This document shows, piece after piece, positions 56,057-64,000 of a stretch of DNA of 64,000 nt (position 1 is the stretch's first letter; each line of letters begins with the position of its first letter). Below the pieces are notes generated by a model that worked only from the letters and a program-made list of their open reading frames with translations, was not told the origin of the DNA and searched no databases. The DNA is from Alteriqipengyuania lutimaris (GTDB lineage Bacteria > Pseudomonadota > Alphaproteobacteria > Sphingomonadales > Sphingomonadaceae), in the NCBI RefSeq assembly GCF_003363135.1, contig NZ_QRBB01000001.1, positions 930,001-994,000 on the forward strand. The letters run 5' to 3'. A program made the translations under genes and the position numbers.

Positions 56057-56695
56057 TTACGCGGGCGAGTGCCCGGAAAGCGTGGCAAGGAACTCCCTCG
56101 CCTCGTCATCGGATGCACTGCCGGGCTCACCCCGGAGCAGATGCGACAGGCCCTTGCCCGCGATCGCGGTGGCCTGTGATTTCGAGAACCCGGCCTCGCG
56201 CAGGAAGTCCTCGAATTCAGGCAGGGTCGGCAACTTGCCTTCGCCCGCAATATCTTTCACGTTAGTGATCAGCGCCTTGCTGTTCATCGGAATGGTGACC
56301 AGCGATATCTCGTGCAGAGCTACCTCGACGAGTTGCCGCGCCTTCCCGATCACCCTGTCTTTCAGCGTGCGGTAGCCGACCGAAAGCCCGCCTAGCGCGC
56401 CGTCTTTCGTCATCGCATGAGCATCCTGACCTGCGACGCTGGACATGCTGAAGCGGCCCTTCACATGCAGCCCTTCGGAGGTCTCGGTCCATTCGCGCCA
56501 CACGCCAACCGGGCGGCGCTGATCGTGAAACAGCAGCATCGGGATCGACTTGCGACCCTCGAGGCTTTTGCCGATCGCTCCAGGCAGCATCACGTCACCG
56601 CCGAAATCGAGATTGCCATAGCCGGAAGCTATGCCTTCGATGGCGCCGTCGGCATCGATGCTCTTGATATCGAGGGGGAAATCAAGCGCGTCCAT
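56057..56695 (-). CDS. HK97 family prohead protease (S78)
   Basis: The 212-residue product has the catalytic His in LLFHDQ and Ser in GGLSVGY, plus the MDALDFPLDIKS start, as in family S78 prohead proteases. It removes the capsid delta domain. Start ATG 56695; the stop lies 16 bp before the capsid start. Confidence 0.9.
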   Translation of the reverse strand: MDALDFPLDIKSIDADGAIEGIASGYGNLDFGGDVMLPGAIGKSLEGRKSIPMLLFHDQRRPVGVWREWTETSEGLHVKGRFSMSSVAGQDAHAMTKDGALGGLSVGYRTLKDRVIGKARQLVEVALHEISLVTIPMNSKALITNVKDIAGEGKLPTLPEFEDFLREAGFSKSQATAIAGKGLSHLLRGEPGSASDDEAREFLATLSGHSPA

Positions 56696-57923
56696 CGTCA
56701 CCCTCCACCGCTCGCGACAGTGGGACGTCCTGCATCTGTGCCATGATAGTATCTCCGCCTTCGATCGGCGGCAGACCCTCGAGGCGCCGCACTTCATTGG
56801 TCGTCATGAAAGGCCGCATCTTGTCGTAAAATTCGGCTCGGCCCGCGCTATCTGCGCGCAGGAACCCCTCCACATTGAATTCGATCGATACTCCGGCCGC
56901 CCGATCGCTCGCCGTGAGTAATTGATGCTCAAGCGCACCCTCAATGCGCTTCAGCCGCTTCCGCATCTTGAACTTCATCAGGCTCAGGGTCTGATCTGAG
57001 ATACTGCTCCCGAGCGTCGTATTGCCATGGACATGCCCGATGAGGTGTGGGTCCACCTCGAACGCGCGACCGACTTCTTCAACGCTGAAGTATCGGCTTT
57101 CCAGCATCTCGGCATCGGCCGCATTCATCGAAAGTTGCGACCACGATAGTCCGCCGTCGAGCAGCATCGGCCGTCCGGCTTTCATCGCACCTTGGAACCG
57201 TTGCTGTAAGCGGTCCTCCAGTACGGCGCGCTGCTCTTTCGTCAGCGGTTCACCGTCTTTCGTCAATATGCCGGAGGGGCGGGCGCCGTTCTCGAATGTT
57301 GCACCTGCGGCGCGCTCGGTCGCCAGCGCAGTACCGAATGTTTGCCGTAGGACGGTCAAAGGCGCGGCGCCGCCGAGGGGGCCGCCGAGTGCACCTCGAA
57401 TGTGCAGAACCTCCTCTTGTGCACGACGCTGCGCCACACCGCGCTCGTCGGTCCAACGGTACTCCAGAGCGCCAGTATCAAGGCGTTTAACGGTGACGAT
57501 GTCGGGCCGGATGGGCGTTAACGAACGCAAGATGCCGCTCTGTCGCCGGTCGAGGAAGGCGAACGCATTGCCGCGCAGCTCGAGACTGGCGACCATGAAC
57601 TCCCAGAAATCGAAAGCAGACTGATCGAAATTGGGGCGGGTGTGCAGCAGTTCGAACAGCGGGTGCCGACGGTCTTCGACCGGCACGCCATCGGCGCCGC
57701 GCCGGTAGATGGTGAGCGGTAGCGCAGCGATGTTCCCGGCCCAGAAGTTCACGCACGCCCACGCCGCGGCGAGCCCGACTACACTGTCGGCGGTCACACG
57801 CTCTCCCGAAGCGATCGAGATCTCGGGCAACCATCCATCGGGCTTCACGAGCGACAATGAACGAGATCCATATGAGGCATCTTTGGTCTCTAGCCCGAGG
57901 GCCTTACGCAGCGACCAAGCCAT
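56682..57923 (-). CDS. Phage portal protein (HK97 family)
   Basis: The 413-residue product has the portal signature region LYH-like turret and stem: VNFWAGNIAALPLTIYRR, HPLFELLHTRPN, and SNLGSSISDQTL-type block. It overlaps the terminase stop (ATGA) and the protease start by 14 bases. The portal ring forms the DNA channel. Confidence 0.92.
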   Translation of the reverse strand: MAWSLRKALGLETKDASYGSRSLSLVKPDGWLPEISIASGERVTADSVVGLAAAWACVNFWAGNIAALPLTIYRRGADGVPVEDRRHPLFELLHTRPNFDQSAFDFWEFMVASLELRGNAFAFLDRRQSGILRSLTPIRPDIVTVKRLDTGALEYRWTDERGVAQRRAQEEVLHIRGALGGPLGGAAPLTVLRQTFGTALATERAAGATFENGARPSGILTKDGEPLTKEQRAVLEDRLQQRFQGAMKAGRPMLLDGGLSWSQLSMNAADAEMLESRYFSVEEVGRAFEVDPHLIGHVHGNTTLGSSISDQTLSLMKFKMRKRLKRIEGALEHQLLTASDRAAGVSIEFNVEGFLRADSAGRAEFYDKMRPFMTTNEVRRLEGLPPIEGGDTIMAQMQDVPLSRAVEGDDGRA

Positions 57924-59650
57924 CAGGCGTAACTCTCGATCCATTCATCCACGTCGACGCCAGCGCCCGCCGCCTCCGGGTTCAGTTCGAGGAGCTTGGT
58001 CGCGTTCATGCCTGCCATCAGCGGGTCGATCTTGGCGTCGCCGGAGGAATACTTCACCAGCATCACCGATTGCCGTCCCACTTCCTCCTTCGCGTTCGAG
58101 ACACACCAGGCCATCATCGGCGATCCGTCATGGACCGCCTGACCGAACTTGAGTTTGCGGGCGAGGCCCACCACGGCGGACATCAGCCGGAAACCCTGCG
58201 ACAGGCCGACCAGCTGCTCCGCTTCGATTCCTATGTTGACCAGCTCGTCGGTCAGGTCGCTCACGCCCTGCGGGTCCAGTCCGATCGCGCCCCGCTCGGG
58301 CAGCAGACCGGACGCCTGAATTTCGCGGACCAGGTCGACGATTTCCGCGATATCCTGCGGAAGTTCGTATTCCTCGTCCTCGGGCGGAGCGTCCTTGCAG
58401 ATGACCAGGTCGCCATCCGCCTCGAAATCCTTCAGCAGCGGAGCGATCTGCTTGCGCCGCTCGAGCACCTCGGGCCACGCCCATGCCCTGAAGTGGTACA
58501 GCCAGCGGTTCGTCCCGCGCTCTCGTCCAGCGACGCACAAGCCGTAGAGGTCGTCCATCCCGCCGCCGTCGATCCCGATCACCAGCACTTCGCAGCGCGC
58601 GATCATCGTCTCGATCGTCAGCGTCCGGTCCGCCGCCGCATCCCAGTAATCGCCGCCGCGCCACCGGTCGCGCCGCAGCCTCAGCCCGATCTCGACGTTC
58701 AGGTGCTTGGCGAGGAATATCTGCAGGTCTTCGCCATCGCCCCGGCTCGCCTTGGTCAGCTCGCTCTCGAGATACTCGGTCGAGACCGACCGGCCGAGAT
58801 GCGGGTTCGTGACGTGGAAATTCTTGGGCTCGAGATACGCCTCGGCCTCTAGCATCTCTTCCGGCCACTCGTAGAGCACGCCGAGCGTCTCGGGATCTGC
58901 GATCACCCCGTCGCGCACGTCGCGGAAATATTCCAGCTCGCTCTTGAACACGCCCGATGGCGGCTCGTCGCTATGCGTCGTGACGAACAGCACGAAGCCT
59001 TCCGGCCGCGCCGCCAGCCCGCCCAGCGCCTCGCGCAGCATCGCCGCGCTCTTCGGCCGCTTGCCGAACAGCCAGAGCTCTTCGACTAGCACCATGCCGG
59101 CCTTCTTGCCCGACTGCGTGTCGCTGTCCGCAGCCACCACCTTCAGCGACGCCCCGGTGACCCGATGCCGGATCGTCCGGCGGTTCTCGATCACGTGCAG
59201 CATCGTGGACAGTTCCGCGTCCGCGCGGATCATGCCCACTGCCGGCTCGAAACTGTTCCCCGCGACCTCGATCGTCGGGGCGAGGATCATCAGCTCGGCA
59301 TTGTGCCGCCAGTTGACGATCAGCGCCGTCAGCATAACGCCAGCAGCGATCGTCGACTTGCCGTTCTTCTTGCTGATCAGCAGCATGAAGCGACGGATCA
59401 GCCGCCGTCCTGATTTTGGGTCCTCCGCGCCGAAGATCGCCTCGACCAGGTCGAGAACGTCCGGGTCGACCACTTCGCCCAGCGTCGGCCAGGACATGTC
59501 TTCCTTCCGCGGCAGGTCGGTGACCTGTAGGCTGCGGAACACGCCCATCGCGTCCGCCGCCTTGTCCGGGAACAGGGGCGCGATCGGCACCAGGCTCTCA
59601 CCCGCGACGATCCGCTCCCGCCAGTCCAGGCAGGCGGTCGACCACTTCAT
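57923..59650 (-). CDS. Phage terminase large subunit
   Basis: The 575-residue product has the ATPase centre (MLLISKKNGKST, Walker A-like; VLVEELWLFG, Walker B-like) and the RNase H-fold nuclease with acidic residues in VIGIDGGGMDD. It packages DNA into the prohead. Its start follows the small terminase gene closely. Confidence 0.94.
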   Translation of the reverse strand: MKWSTACLDWRERIVAGESLVPIAPLFPDKAADAMGVFRSLQVTDLPRKEDMSWPTLGEVVDPDVLDLVEAIFGAEDPKSGRRLIRRFMLLISKKNGKSTIAAGVMLTALIVNWRHNAELMILAPTIEVAGNSFEPAVGMIRADAELSTMLHVIENRRTIRHRVTGASLKVVAADSDTQSGKKAGMVLVEELWLFGKRPKSAAMLREALGGLAARPEGFVLFVTTHSDEPPSGVFKSELEYFRDVRDGVIADPETLGVLYEWPEEMLEAEAYLEPKNFHVTNPHLGRSVSTEYLESELTKASRGDGEDLQIFLAKHLNVEIGLRLRRDRWRGGDYWDAAADRTLTIETMIARCEVLVIGIDGGGMDDLYGLCVAGRERGTNRWLYHFRAWAWPEVLERRKQIAPLLKDFEADGDLVICKDAPPEDEEYELPQDIAEIVDLVREIQASGLLPERGAIGLDPQGVSDLTDELVNIGIEAEQLVGLSQGFRLMSAVVGLARKLKFGQAVHDGSPMMAWCVSNAKEEVGRQSVMLVKYSSGDAKIDPLMAGMNATKLLELNPEAAGAGVDVDEWIESYA

Positions 59651-59660
59651 GGCGCGACCC

Positions 59661-60188
59661 TCAGTTTATGTGCGTCGGCGCGGGCCGCGGCGCGAACACG
59701 CCTTCGACCTTCCCCGCGTCTTCGATCCGCTGCGCCTTCACGCCCTTGGACGCGGGCTTCGCCTTGGGTTCGCGGCGATCCTTGATCACCGCCGACGCGC
59801 GACGCGCATTGCGCACATCGTCGCACCGGTCGAGCAGCGCCTTGGTCGCGCTGGTCGATCCGGCTTCCGATTGCTCCCACAATTTCGCGAGCTGCGCGGC
59901 CTCGACCTTGTCGAGCATCGCCTCGCGCTGCTGCACCTCTGAAAAATAATGCTTCCGCAAAGTCGGCTGAGTGATCCCCAACGCGGCGGCAACCTGTTTC
60001 ACGTCTCGCCCCATGGCGAACAACATGCTGACCCGCTTGGCTTTTTCGTCCGTGCGGACATGCTCCGGCCGCCCGCGCTTGGCATTCCGGATGATCACGG
60101 GATCGCCGAACAGGTCTACGACCCCGGAATTCTCATCGTCCGCCAAAAAAAATCTCCGAATGGGAGAACCGGCGGTGTTTCGCCGCAC
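59661..60188 (-). CDS. Phage terminase small subunit
   Basis: The product is up to 175 residues. It has a central helix-turn-helix (FAMGRDVKQVAAALGITQPTL) that recognises the packaging site, a helical oligomerisation region and a Pro/Lys-rich tail. The start may be ATG 60188 or a later codon (TTG near 60146); the region before about residue 15 is variable. It lies directly upstream of terL. Confidence 0.82.
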   Translation of the reverse strand: MRRNTAGSPIRRFFLADDENSGVVDLFGDPVIIRNAKRGRPEHVRTDEKAKRVSMLFAMGRDVKQVAAALGITQPTLRKHYFSEVQQREAMLDKVEAAQLAKLWEQSEAGSTSATKALLDRCDDVRNARRASAVIKDRREPKAKPASKGVKAQRIEDAGKVEGVFAPRPAPTHIN

Positions 60189-60215
60189 GGTCCTCTGAAC
60201 TTTCGACCAGCCCCC

Positions 60216-60551
60216 CTATCGTCGGGATTTTGCGCGCTCAGCCCGCACTCGGGCGGTCTTTGCGTTGTGGCAAGGCCAGCACATCAGCATGACGTTGGCT
60301 GGATCGAGCTCCGCTCCGCCGTCCTTCCGCTCGACGATGTGATCTCCGATGATCCTGCCGCCAGCACCGCACCGCTCGCAGAAGGCGCCGCGCTCGGTTT
60401 TGATCTTGCGCATCAGCCCGCGCCACTCGGGCGACTGGTAGAACCGCTCGGCCCGCTTCGGCAGCGCGCGGAGCTTCGCCTTGGGCGGAGCGAGCCGCGG
60501 CTTGAGCATCGTCAGCTTCGCCACGTGGTACTCCAATCGCAAGGCGGGCAC
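60216..60551 (-). CDS. Phage HNH endonuclease
   Basis: The 111-residue product has the HNH core: CERCGAGGRIIGDH, a Gly-Gly linker, then the N and H of NVMLMCWPCHNAKT. HNH genes adjacent to terminase help cleave packaged concatemers in HK97-like phages. An alternative start at ATG 60509 keeps the whole domain. Confidence 0.9.
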   Translation of the reverse strand: MPALRLEYHVAKLTMLKPRLAPPKAKLRALPKRAERFYQSPEWRGLMRKIKTERGAFCERCGAGGRIIGDHIVERKDGGAELDPANVMLMCWPCHNAKTARVRAERAKSRR

Positions 60552-60675
60552 CGCAGCCCGCCGTCAAGGGCCGCAGTGCCCGCTCCCTTGGCAGCGTATC
60601 GATCCGGCTCAGGGGGGGAGGGGGACCGGCTCGTACGCCAGCGCCAAGCCTACCTTCTGAGTACCCCCATTCGGC

Positions 60676-60719
60676 TGCACAAACGAAATGCTAAATTTGC
60701 TGCACAAAAATGTTGTGCA
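60676..60719. promoter_or_regulatory. Palindromic operator candidate upstream of terminase operon
   Basis: The perfect repeat TGCACAA-5-TTGTGCA lies at 60701-60719, with a further TGCACAA half-site at 60676-60682. The region 60552-60815 otherwise has no gene and contains an AT-rich segment suited to a promoter for the minus-strand HNH/terminase unit. It may bind a phage regulator. Confidence 0.5.
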
Positions 60720-60815
60720 ATTGACTTTTCGCAACGCTCGCGCGGCGGCGGGCTAGACCTGCACACTTTTCCGCGCTCGGTCGAAGCGCTTGAACAGAAC
60801 GACGCGCTATCCCGC

Positions 60816-61592
60816 TCAGTCGCGCGCGCGGTCGATCCCCTTCAGGGCAATGGCGCGGGCACGATTGACGGGCCATCCGTTCAACTGGCACAGGATCAGC
60901 GCGAGGCCACGCAGATACCTATGCTCGAGGGCGCGCGGGGTCCGCTCGCTCTTGGCCCAGCGCCTGATCTTAGACCAAGGCACACACGCCTCGCCCTTCT
61001 GGAGCCGCGCGGTCGCCATCCACACCACCTGCCGGTCGAGCGGATCCTCCAGCAGGTCGAGCCACGCCGTCACCCGATCCCGCTCGCTCACCTCGGCCGC
61101 GTCGAGAGCGGTGCGCGGCGCACGCTCCACCGCAACGCCGTCCACGCCTTCGCCGCCATAATCGCCCGCCACAACCGACCGCTGCATCAGATGCCAGGGC
61201 GCATCGCCCGCGAAGGGCCAGTGCGTGCCGCCCGGGCTGCGCCACCACAACACCTGACAATCGATCAGCGCGGCTTCCACCTCAGCAAGCGTGGAAGGAG
61301 CAGCGATGAACCCCATGGAAGTCTGCGCAGAAGCCGAAGCGGCGGTCATTTTCTCAACCCTTTCAATATCTTGATACTCATCTTCATCCACCTCGGAAGG
61401 AAGGATGGAAGGAATGGAAGCGAAAGTGAGGGCAAAGGCGCTGCGAACCGCATCCTGAATGTTGTGCGGGAGAACCGCACAATTCGCTTCCACACTTCCA
61501 GAGCCGCAAGAAACCGCGCCAAATTCGCTTCCGAGGGACAAATCCGTAGGGTTACGTGGTGTGGAAGTTGGAAGCGCAGCGCGCTTGCTCAA
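60816..61592 (-). CDS. DUF6362 phage protein
   Basis: The frame gives up to 258 residues. The last 170 carry the DUF6362 pattern, VLWWRSPGGTHWPF and WSKIRRWAKSERTPRALEHRYLRG, the latter a helix-turn-helix-like region. ATG 61349 with AAGGG upstream is a plausible alternative start that gives 177 residues. DUF6362 proteins usually lie between phage primase and HNH/terminase genes, as here, and may be late-gene regulators. Confidence 0.75.
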   Translation of the reverse strand: MSKRAALPTSTPRNPTDLSLGSEFGAVSCGSGSVEANCAVLPHNIQDAVRSAFALTFASIPSILPSEVDEDEYQDIERVEKMTAASASAQTSMGFIAAPSTLAEVEAALIDCQVLWWRSPGGTHWPFAGDAPWHLMQRSVVAGDYGGEGVDGVAVERAPRTALDAAEVSERDRVTAWLDLLEDPLDRQVVWMATARLQKGEACVPWSKIRRWAKSERTPRALEHRYLRGLALILCQLNGWPVNRARAIALKGIDRARD

Positions 61593-61676
61593 TCCGGCTC
61601 AGGGCGGCACTCTCTCCAGGTTCAGTGCGGAAAAAGATGGGTGGTAGTCCGCGATCCTATCGGAGGAGAACCGACC

Positions 61677-62663
61677 GTGGCCGATACGTTGCTCGATGCC
61701 GACAATGCGCCCATTCATTTTTCTGAGGAATTTCGCCGTGCGAAGCGCAACGCACTGTTTTGGGCGTCCACCACGATCCTCTTTGCCTTGGGAACCGCCG
61801 CAATAGACGGTCGGCTCGAATTGAAGGCGATCATCGAAGGCGTCAGCTTTCCTTCTGGTCTCCTGACCACAATCTGTTTCTTGGCAACGTCGTACATGCT
61901 TTTTGGCTATCGGCGCGCCGAGAAGCGACTGCTGAATTTTCACACGCCTTTCGCGATCGAATTGGCGATGGGCGACGCGGCCGAGCAAAGTCGTGTTCTG
62001 GCGGACAGGTTGCGCAAATATAACGAGATGGTCGCGCAACGTATCGAAACTTTCCGCCCCGCGGTGGAATCCGTTCGAGCGTATCTCGACGATTTCGAGA
62101 CTGGTTGGCTTAGGAAGATTTCGAGTGAGTTCGTGCAAAATCCATGGCGCGATGCAACCACCACGATACCACCGCCAAGAACGGTCGCCATGATGTCCGA
62201 TGAGCAACGGGCAAATGCTTACACGGCATGGGCACACCAGCTGCAAGAGCGGTTGTCGCAGACCGAATCCAGCGCGCGAGCCTTCCTGAATGAAAAGCTT
62301 GCCGCAGTTGAAAGAGGCTTGGGCGAAGCCACAAACCAGATCAGACAGATCGAGATCCAGCAGGTCGAAATCACAGACACGGACGTCGCCGGAATATCGG
62401 CCGAGTTTGTCTTGGCAGCCGAGCGTATGCAGGGTTTCGCTGCTAATATAGGGAAGGTCGAACGACGGTGGTTCACAGGGTTCGATCGCGGCATCGTATG
62501 GGGTCTCGGCAGCCTTGCTCTTATATTGGCAGTGGTTCGGCTTGTTGCGCCGGACGCGCTGGCAGCAGGCGTCGATTTCTTTTTTGCCAGCGAGCAATAC
62601 GCTCCCGCGGGCCCGGCGTCCTTGCCGCCCCCCGCTACGACCGTCTCCTCGACCCCCCGCTGA
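61677..62663 (+). CDS. Prophage membrane protein with coiled coils, probable moron
   Basis: The 328-residue product starts at GTG 61677 after a strong GGAGG. Two N-terminal membrane helices (about residues 25-80) are followed by a long helical region of about 200 residues, then one more membrane helix and a Pro-rich C-terminus. It reads opposite to the phage replication and structural operons and has lower GC, typical of an acquired moron. The design could suit a superinfection-exclusion or sensing protein. No family recognised. Confidence 0.68.
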   Translation: MADTLLDADNAPIHFSEEFRRAKRNALFWASTTILFALGTAAIDGRLELKAIIEGVSFPSGLLTTICFLATSYMLFGYRRAEKRLLNFHTPFAIELAMGDAAEQSRVLADRLRKYNEMVAQRIETFRPAVESVRAYLDDFETGWLRKISSEFVQNPWRDATTTIPPPRTVAMMSDEQRANAYTAWAHQLQERLSQTESSARAFLNEKLAAVERGLGEATNQIRQIEIQQVEITDTDVAGISAEFVLAAERMQGFAANIGKVERRWFTGFDRGIVWGLGSLALILAVVRLVAPDALAAGVDFFFASEQYAPAGPASLPPPATTVSSTPR

Positions 62664-62679
62664 CGCTTTAGTTCCCTCG

Positions 62680-64000
62680 CTAATCATCGCCCGGCACCCA
62701 TTCATTGGGCACCCAGTCGTCCGCGGAACTCCGCGGCGGAGCATCGCCCGCCGCCATATCGACCGGGCCTGACCAGTCGCCATCGCGGATCGCTTGCGCG
62801 CTGACCCCGTCGCGTAGATGGATGCCTATCCACCACACGCCATTACTGGTCTTCTGCTCGAACCCCTTGTCCAGCATCGCGGCCTTGAAGCCTTTGTTGG
62901 TCCAGCTGCTCGCGCCCGCCTCGTCGGCCCACGCACAATAGGCGTCGAACAGAGCCTTCGCCTTCACACGGCAGCGCCCGGGCGGATCGTCCTCACCCAC
63001 TTCGCAGGTGGCGGACAGGAAGCGGCCCAGATCGTCGCTCTGGTCGCGATAGGCGGCGGTCGCCTTGCGGACCGCGTCCGGCTCGATCAGTCCGTGCGCG
63101 CGCCAGTCGACCAGGCCCTCCAGCAACCGGTTCAGGATCCCGCTCGCCTCGCCTTTCAACGTTTCGGGCAAGCTGCGATCCACCTCGGAAGCGTCGATCG
63201 TAACCCCCCAGGGGACCAGCTGCATGCGCCGCCAAATGCCATCGCTGGTGTCCTTCACCTGCGGCTTGTGGTTGCCCGAAATCGTCATCTTAAAGTCGGG
63301 CAGGAAGGTGAAGAAACCCTTGTTCAGATGGCGCGCGTCGACCGGGTCGCCTCCGGTCACCATCTTGATCAGGCCTTCGTTCAGCCGCGCGTTCTTTTCC
63401 GGCTCGGATACCCGCAGGAACCGTACACCGGGCAGGCGGGCGATGTCCGGCGTCGCCTGGTCGCCGCGGCGCTTGATGCCGGAGTCGAGGAAGCTTTCGA
63501 TCGGGATGCTGCCGGCATAATCGCCCGCCAGGTGCGCCACCGCCTCCACCCAGGTGCCCTTGCCGTTCCGGCCCGAGCCGTAGAAGAACGCCAGCTTCTG
63601 TTCGCCGATGTCGCCCGTCAGCGAAAGACCACCCCACTGGTGGATGAACCGCCGCATCGCGGCATCGGGTTGCACCCGCAGGATGAAGGCATCGTACACG
63701 GGCGACGTCGCTGCGGGGGAGAACTTTACCGGCGCCAGCTTCGTGATCAGGTCCGCACGGTCGTGCGCAAACCGTTTGATCCGCCAGCCATCGGTCTTCC
63801 ACTTGCTGACATCCCGCTCCCCCTGGGCGCGCCTTTGGGCAATCTCGTCTAGCGACCTCTGCACACGGTTCGGTACGATCCGCAGCGTGCCGTTCAGCAC
63901 GTTGATCGCCATGCGATCCTGGTCGAGCTGCTCGGGGCGGATCGCGATATCGGCGAAGCTCTTGGCCAGCTTCGCCACGCTGGCCAGCTTGCCGCTCGTC
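62680..64000 (-). CDS. Phage P4-type primase/SF3 helicase (partial)
   Basis: The C-terminal 440 residues are visible; the frame runs through the right edge without a convincing start (GTG 63978 is only a possible internal codon). It has the D5_N-like region, Walker A (GSGRNGKGTW), the SF3 motif C Asn in ISGNHKPQ with IWRRMQLVPW, and a C-terminal winged-helix region. It would unwind and prime DNA for phage replication. Confidence 0.9.
   Translation of the reverse strand, partial: TSGKLASVAKLAKSFADIAIRPEQLDQDRMAINVLNGTLRIVPNRVQRSLDEIAQRRAQGERDVSKWKTDGWRIKRFAHDRADLITKLAPVKFSPAATSPVYDAFILRVQPDAAMRRFIHQWGGLSLTGDIGEQKLAFFYGSGRNGKGTWVEAVAHLAGDYAGSIPIESFLDSGIKRRGDQATPDIARLPGVRFLRVSEPEKNARLNEGLIKMVTGGDPVDARHLNKGFFTFLPDFKMTISGNHKPQVKDTSDGIWRRMQLVPWGVTIDASEVDRSLPETLKGEASGILNRLLEGLVDWRAHGLIEPDAVRKATAAYRDQSDDLGRFLSATCEVGEDDPPGRCRVKAKALFDAYCAWADEAGASSWTNKGFKAAMLDKGFEQKTSNGVWWIGIHLRDGVSAQAIRDGDWSGPVDMAAGDAPPRSSADDWVPNEWVPGDD

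Larger units (their letters stand above)
38283..64000. mobile_element. Siphovirus-type prophage with HK97-type head genes (left part, open at right edge)
   Basis: A complete set of head, tail and lysis genes lies in canonical order, mostly on the minus strand, with replication/primase genes at the right edge. All structural genes appear intact, so the phage could be functional. The left border is uncertain: SRAP (38283) is the first gene of phage style, but the tRNA-Gly at 33778 may be the true attachment site. No integrase, repressor or excisionase is visible in the window, so they must lie to the right. Confidence 0.9.

Noticed and set aside
54487..56265. 592-codon plus-strand frame across the capsid gene
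   Set aside because: Antisense to the major capsid gene; no family features.

Overview
The window reads as chromosome from a high-GC alphaproteobacterium. The protein style points to Sphingomonadales, probably Erythrobacteraceae; that is an inference from gene content (class Ia ribonucleotide reductase without an ATP-cone, zf-CHCC protein, many small acidic lipoproteins, short two-helix proteins), not from a marker gene. High GC makes long antisense open frames common, and most of these are shadows.

Positions 1-33700 are ordinary chromosome: a 5'-nucleotidase running off the left edge, an HI0933-type flavoprotein, an acyltransferase, gyrB, a ZIP metal transporter, guaA, an old yellow enzyme, a zinc-independent MDR reductase, an endonuclease III homologue, an orphan ABC ATPase, a TPR/GGDEF diguanylate cyclase, nadB, nrdA and nrdB, argB, yggT, folD, marC, a Lon-substrate-binding-domain protein and a YbbN-type thioredoxin. 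Among them lie small genes, several below the usual length cut-off. Some of these appear broken: a poly-A frameshift at 18697-18949, a stop-interrupted membrane gene at 22600-23175, a doubly frameshifted SEC-C gene at 25138-25400 and a nonsense-interrupted gene at 25451-25693. A two-gene minus-strand unit (17371-18137) couples a Cys-rich protein with a short protein carrying a double-glycine leader like that of RiPP precursors, and a near-perfect 20-bp palindrome lies upstream. This is the most novel-looking chromosomal locus.

A tRNA-Gly(GCC) gene at 33778-33852 marks the switch to accessory DNA. Positions 33853-38250 carry regulators (winged helix, membrane-anchored LuxR type), small membrane proteins, a 29-residue cationic peptide between two strong hairpins, and an HTH/PD-(D/E)XK fusion.

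From about 38283 to the right edge is a siphovirus-type prophage with HK97-type head genes, almost entirely on the minus strand. Read in transcription order (right to left) it has: SF3-helicase/primase (cut by the edge), a DUF6362 protein, HNH nuclease, small and large terminase, portal, prohead protease, major capsid, head-tail connectors, tail terminator, major tail protein, tail chaperones G and G-T, tape measure, tail-tip proteins, a beta-helix tail spike, holin-like proteins, endolysin and nested Rz/Rz1 spanins. The G-T chaperone is very probably made by -1 frameshifting on GGGAAAC. Three plus-strand genes (zinc ribbon, lipoprotein, membrane protein) sit against the phage operon and look like morons. 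No integrase or repressor is visible, so the other attachment end should lie beyond 64000.
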